Source of the DNA: Molossus alvarezi
Lineage: Eukaryota; Chordata; Mammalia; Chiroptera; Molossidae
Assembly: GCA_037176705.1 (NCBI GenBank)
Contig: CM073896.1
Span: forward strand, 25,556,708 to 25,620,707
DNA length: 64,000 nt
Direction of reading: 5' to 3'
Part shown: piece by piece, positions 60,068-64,000 of the stretch
Position numbering within the stretch: position 1 is the first letter of the stretch
Layout of the letters: every line of letters starts with the position of its first letter
Translations under genes and position numbers: made by a program
Notes under the pieces: model-generated
What the model was told of the DNA's origin: nothing
The model's database searches: none
What the model saw: the letters and a program-made list of their open reading frames with translations, nothing else

Positions 60068-60352
60068 TGAACATAACATTCTGAGGAATTGGGAAGTCCC
60101 AGAGACGTGGAAGTGGGGTACAAATTCACAATCCCCAGAAGAGGGGGTGGGGGGAAGAGATAAACCACAGAACTTATATGCATGTATGCATGAATAATGA
60201 ACATGGACAACAAAGCTGGGGACAGCATGGGGAGGGCGGGTGGGATTCAGTGGGGGAAAAAGGAGAAACATCTCCAACAAAAACAAATTAATTAATAGAA
60301 AAACATAAAATATATTGAGACTTGTAAAAAAATAAATAAATAAATAAATAAA
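60068..60352 (+). other. L1 3' UTR and A-rich tail
   Basis: G-rich runs, including 'agaagagggggtggggggaa', lead to 'cgggtgggattcagtggggg' and then to 'aaaaaaataaataaataaat'. No separate gene is present. Confidence 0.85.
60229..60244 (+). other. compact G-quadruplex motif in the L1 3' UTR
   Basis: 'ggggagggcgggtggg' has four G runs separated by single-base loops, the arrangement expected to give a very stable parallel quadruplex. Confidence 0.9.
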
Positions 60353-60362
60353 TAATGTAAGA

Positions 60363-60729
60363 GAATCATTGGTTTCTCCCATCTGTGTAGTTTTATTTTT
60401 TATTCTTTTGAAGCTAAACATGTATCTGATGTGCAGCAAATGATAAAAATCAACACACTAGAGCAGTTTTGCTAAGCTTCCTTGATGATAAGAATTACTT
60501 ATGTATTTATTAAACATACCGCTTTTCAAAACTTTTTCCCTAAGATTCTAATTTTTAAGCCTGTAATATCACTAAGGAATTTGTATTTCTAACAGGCACT
60601 CCTTAGCAATATGTACCATTATGAAAATTTGGTAAACCCTCATCTAAAAGATAATGTAATAATAGTTATAACAAACCTAATATAGCACATATTAACTTAA
60701 ATCATTTATTCCACTAATTTACTTAATTA
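60363..60729. other. unique sequence, nothing recognised
   Basis: AT-rich flank of the L1 insertion. Confidence 0.45.
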
Positions 60730-60900
60730 ATTGACAGATATTGACTTATTTAATTTTCACAACCCTGATAGGAAATTATTGTTATTACTTCTAGTTTGCA
60801 TATGAGTAAACTTGGGGTATTGAGAATAAATAGCTAACACAGGTCACAGAATTATACATGAAATTGCTGGGATTTGAAATTTAGCAGTTTGACTTCTGAG
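60730..60900 (-). repeat. MIR-like ancient SINE, minus strand
   Basis: 'ttaattttcacaaccctgat', 'tttgcatatgagtaaacttg', 'taacacaggtcacagaatta' and 'gctgggatttgaaatttagc' match the complement of MIR in order. Confidence 0.65.
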
Positions 60901-61144
60901 TCTGTATTCTCAATATTTTTGTTACTTTCTCATTAATAATAAAAACTTCATATTTGTACTGTGGTACACAATTTATAATGTGCTATTTTCACTACTGCTG
61001 AGAGCAAGTGATGCTCACAATGAAACTTGAAGGAAATTTGCTGAGTAAGGATCACATTAGGCCCAAAAGTTTAGGGTGTAGGTTTTCCAGTACATAATGG
61101 GCAACACCATAGGGTCACTGACTAGACTATTCAAAAAGCTACTG

Positions 61145-61690
61145 TATTAGTTTCCTCCTGCTGCTATAACCACCACACATTTAGTGTTTAAAAAGCACAT
61201 AAATTTATTCTCTTACAATTCTGGAGGTCAGAATTGCAAAATGAATCTTACAAGGCTACGATCAAGGTGCCGGCGGAGTCCTTCTGGAGACTGGAGGAGA
61301 ATCCCTTCCTTTCCTCTTCCAGCTTCTACAGGCTGCTAGCATATTCTGGATTGTCTGGGTGCACCCAATGTAATCAGAGCAGTTCTTATATGAGGAAAGA
61401 AGGAGGGACAAAGGAGGAGAAAGCAATACAATAATGGAAGAAGAGATTGCATACCTTGATTGCAGCTCTTCAGTCTCTTCTTCCATTATTGTATTGCTTT
61501 CTCCTCCTTTGTCCCTCCTTCTTTCCTCATATAAGAACTGCTCTGATTACATTGGGTCCACCCAGACAATCCAGAATATTCTCCCCATTTTAACTAACAT
61601 TGTTAATTTAAACACCTCTGCAAAGTCCATTTTGCCATGTAGGGTGACATATTCACAGGTTCTGAGACTTGAATATCTTTGGTGGCTTTT
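61145..61690 (+). repeat. old interspersed repeat carrying an inverted duplication
   Basis: The opening 'tattagtttcctcctgctgc', then 'tacaattctggaggtcagaa', 'atcaaggtgccggcggagtc' and the late part 'gattacattgggtccaccca' and 'atattcacaggttctgagac' match a common ancient mammalian repeat. I cannot name the family with certainty. Its middle is replaced or expanded by the palindrome listed separately. Confidence 0.6.
61341..61579. repeat. near-perfect 106-bp inverted repeat with 27-nt spacer
   Basis: The left arm 61341-61446 and right arm 61474-61579 are reverse complements at 105 of 106 positions. The one mismatch is in 'gggtgcaccc' (left) against the complement of 'gggtccaccc' (right). The spacer is 61447-61473. 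As a result, peptides containing SSSIIVLLSPPLSLLLSSYK are translated from both strands. The right arm is in the direction expected for the surrounding old repeat, so the left arm is the added, inverted copy. Confidence 0.95.
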
Positions 61691-62759
61691 TTGCAGCCTA
61701 GTACAACAAGAGCTGCAGAACGGGCTATCACAAAGGACAGTCCCTTAATCAAGATGTCACTGAGCCTCTCTCTTTATTATATATGTCAACCAAAGGATGG
61801 AGATAGGGTGAAATATATTTAGATATGTTTACTAAAATACTTGGGGTAACAAAAGTACAGTTTTTGATTTGGCCTAAAACCATCCTGGTAAATGCCCAGG
61901 AAGAATATTACACCCAAATAATGTCAATCAGCAACAGTTTTTCTTTCTTACATGCTAATGGTTCTGTTATGCCAATGTAAACGTGATCTGAGAATGGGTA
62001 ATTAATGCTATCTCGGAAGCCTACATCAAACTGATTTTCATATTCCAGAAGAGTTCACTGAGACATTACCGACAAATCAATAACACCCAAAATGTGAAAT
62101 AAACTACTTTGTAAGATTTTACAGGTGCTCCTCATGATAGTAGTATGTTTGCATAACACAGAGAAAGTTCTGTAAAGGGCTGCCCTGTATTTTAATGATG
62201 AGTGCTCCTCTCCTGTTGAAAATTCTGTAGCAACAAGTTTTAGAAAAAACGGAACCATAGGCAACATGGGAAGTTGCTGGAGGTTGTGAAGTACTAAAAC
62301 CTGCAATAATTTGTGTGTCTCTGTCAGAGAACAGGAAATAAGATGTTGACTAAAACAATTTAATTTCAAATGATCTCAGTGATAGTGATCAAGTTGGGAT
62401 CATGCCAAATGACAACATATTTTCTTCTTGGTTTCTTGATGGCTGCTCTCATTCTACAAATTTAAGTTAATGCACTGACAAGAAGAAAAGGTTACTTTTA
62501 CATAGAAACAAATATGAATGGGCTAACTAGATGTGGGTTGCTAAATGGCAGTCATCTTTAGACTGTTTTTCTAAGCTCTGTTCGTTCATATTTTATGGGA
62601 CCAAGAAGAAAATGTTGTTTTCCTATAATGAAGATAGATCAAGAGTATTTTCAGAGTAAACAACACTTTATGTTTGTGATTTTGTAGAGCATGGTGAGAT
62701 AGCACTGAGCATCCTCTGGATGACTTGTAAGCGGTGGAATTAAGTTGTTTGCAAAGCTG
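61691..62759. other. unique sequence, nothing recognised
   Basis: A 104-residue minus-strand open frame at 62055-62369 has no known motif. I do not call a gene. Confidence 0.45.
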
Positions 62760-62960
62760 TTTTATGGGTCAAGGCAAATGAAGTGATCTGAAACTAATGG
62801 AAGCTTGGCTTAGGTCCTGGAACATTACTCTAAATGGCTTGCAGGTGTCACTTCAAGCGAATCACTTAAATATTTTATACTTGAATCTCTCCATTTGTAC
62901 AAGGTAGAGGTTATGTACCTGGTATATCTTTACCTTCCAAGAGTACTTTAGAGACTTGTA
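62760..62960 (+). repeat. possible MIR-like ancient SINE
   Basis: 'cacttcaagcgaatcactta', 'cttgaatctctccatttgta' and 'ggtagaggttatgtacctgg' follow MIR order, with strong divergence. Confidence 0.45.
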
Positions 62961-63362
62961 AGATCTCTTTTCATTTTTAAGGTATTGCAAAAGAAAATGG
63001 ACATGTAGGAAATCAGTCTAATCTCTTCATGTTATATTCACTATAGGTGAATAATATTTCCACCCTTAGGTTGACTAATACCGTTCTAAGGAATTTAATT
63101 TATCGTAATTGAAATACTATATGAGAACAATCAACTTGTCCAACTGTTAACCTTTGATTATATAAATAATAAAAATGTGTTTAATTATGAATACTTTTTA
63201 TCAAAAGTAATGATAATGAAATCTATATACCACCATTGAACATTACAGATTATTACATGAAGTAAAAAGGAAACCTTTTTACTAATATCTGAATGATGTT
63301 TTCCCTATGGATGAATACTGGAAGATACAGGCAAAAGTATAAATGAATAATGTGCTAAAATG

Positions 63363-63396
<34 letters not shown>

Positions 63397-63420
63397 TACC
63401 TATCTATCATCTATCTATCT

Positions 63421-63454
<34 letters not shown>

Positions 63455-63472
63455 ATCTATCATCATCATCTC
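63363..63472. repeat. (ATCT)n tetranucleotide microsatellite
   Basis: More than twenty ATCT units, interrupted by 'attacct', 'atcatct' and a final CATCAT block. The compound structure is typical of a variable-length tract. Confidence 0.95.
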
Positions 63473-64000
63473 ATATATTAAACATCCTGTAATGTTATAT
63501 CATTTTTATATTTAAAAATTTTTAAATTAGGATTTTAAAAGGAAAGAGTTATGTGGGAATATGCTGGGATTTTACCCAAATATTTGTTCTTATTGTCTAT
63601 TTTTTCCTCTCTTTTATTCCCTAGATTCAGCCAGTACTGCTCTCTTCACTGGAAGCTTTCTCTGTAACTCATGGACTGTTTAAAGGTTTAGCATAAATCA
63701 AAGGTTTACCATTCACAGTGTTCTGACAGGGAACGGACTCCACAGGGGCCTGCAGGCCCCACCCTGGGTCTCCCTTCCCAGCTGCCTTTGGTTCATCCAC
63801 ACCCCTGGCTGTAAAATGCCAACAATAACATTAACAAACACTTTGCCTACACCCTGATTCATTCCTAAGGGAGCCTGCCTCTGTGGAGCTGATAAAAGCA
63901 CAGGGGAAACGTGCAGGAATCTCATGGGAGTGGAAAGACGTGAAGACAGCTGGTGGATTTGGCAAACCCACGTCTCAATTTTCTATAACTATGTATCTTA
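63473..64000. other. unique sequence, nothing recognised
   Basis: GC content rises between 63720 and 63800, but I see no exon, repeat family or RNA. Confidence 0.4.

Larger units (their letters stand above)
53107..60352 (+). mobile_element. near full-length LINE-1, plus strand
   Basis: The element begins 'aaagatggcagcaggcagga' and ends with an A/AAAT tail. The TSD 'taatgtaaga' is at 53097-53106 and 60353-60362. Inside are a 5' UTR of about 1.9 kb with 73-bp tandem units, a decayed ORF1 (55016-55982) and a 45-bp spacer. ORF2 (56028-60067) is interrupted by a SINE, and a G-rich 3' UTR follows. It is about 7.2 kb including the SINE. Many stops and frameshifts make it inactive. The complete length shows that the parent family was competent in this lineage. 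Confidence 0.93.

Noticed and set aside
61234..61748. Several open frames with a shared peptide on both strands
   Set aside because: The shared peptide is a direct result of the 106-bp palindrome, not of gene duplication.
1..64000. Helitron elements
   Set aside because: Helitrons are common in vesper bats, so I looked for TC starts with CTRR ends preceded by a short hairpin, but found no pair that I could support by eye.

Overview
This 64 kb window looks like non-coding nuclear DNA from a bat, most likely a vesper bat (Vespertilionidae) or a close relative. The basis is its repeat content. I recognise about 21 tRNA-derived SINEs of the Ves type (head like 'ccctggccggtttggctcag', then a CT-rich body and a short A-rich tail), a near full-length HAL1 ('half-L1') element, a non-autonomous hAT transposon, a mariner-type MITE, and several L1 copies with clear target-site duplications (TSDs). 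The sequence is AT-rich. I found no convincing protein-coding gene, exon, tRNA, rRNA or CRISPR. Every open frame with recognisable content is a piece of a LINE-1 ORF.

Layout. Positions 1-9.7 kb hold unique DNA, five Ves SINEs, one hAT element with a central hairpin (6403-6626), one mariner MITE (7636-7747) and old MIR-type SINEs. 9.7-14.1 kb is a repeat cluster: three SINEs, an L1 3' fragment split by a SINE, an LTR-like piece with a poly-A signal, and an inverted HAL1 (about 11.93-14.07 kb). 14-25.6 kb is mixed, ending in an old L2-like LINE interrupted by a (TA)n tract and a SINE. 25.6-36 kb is comparatively repeat-poor. 36.0-37.26 kb is a young 5'-truncated L1 with a 14-bp perfect TSD. 37.5-53 kb holds more SINEs, MIR and L2 relics, old L1 pieces, a second LTR-like piece at 42 kb and an ERVL-MaLR-like LTR at 46.7-47.15 kb.

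The largest feature is a near full-length L1 at 53.1-60.36 kb. It has a long 5' UTR with 73-bp tandem units arranged as alternating A and B types, a decayed ORF1, and an ORF2 split by a later SINE. It has many stops, an intact FADD reverse transcriptase motif, a 3' UTR with a very compact G-quadruplex motif, and a 10-bp TSD.

The most unusual single structure is a near-perfect 106-bp inverted repeat at 61341-61579 with a 27-nt spacer. It lies inside an old interspersed repeat and is best explained as a local template-switch event. No gene system operates here. The window is best read as a layered record of transposition, with nested insertions giving relative ages. I found no new multi-gene system.
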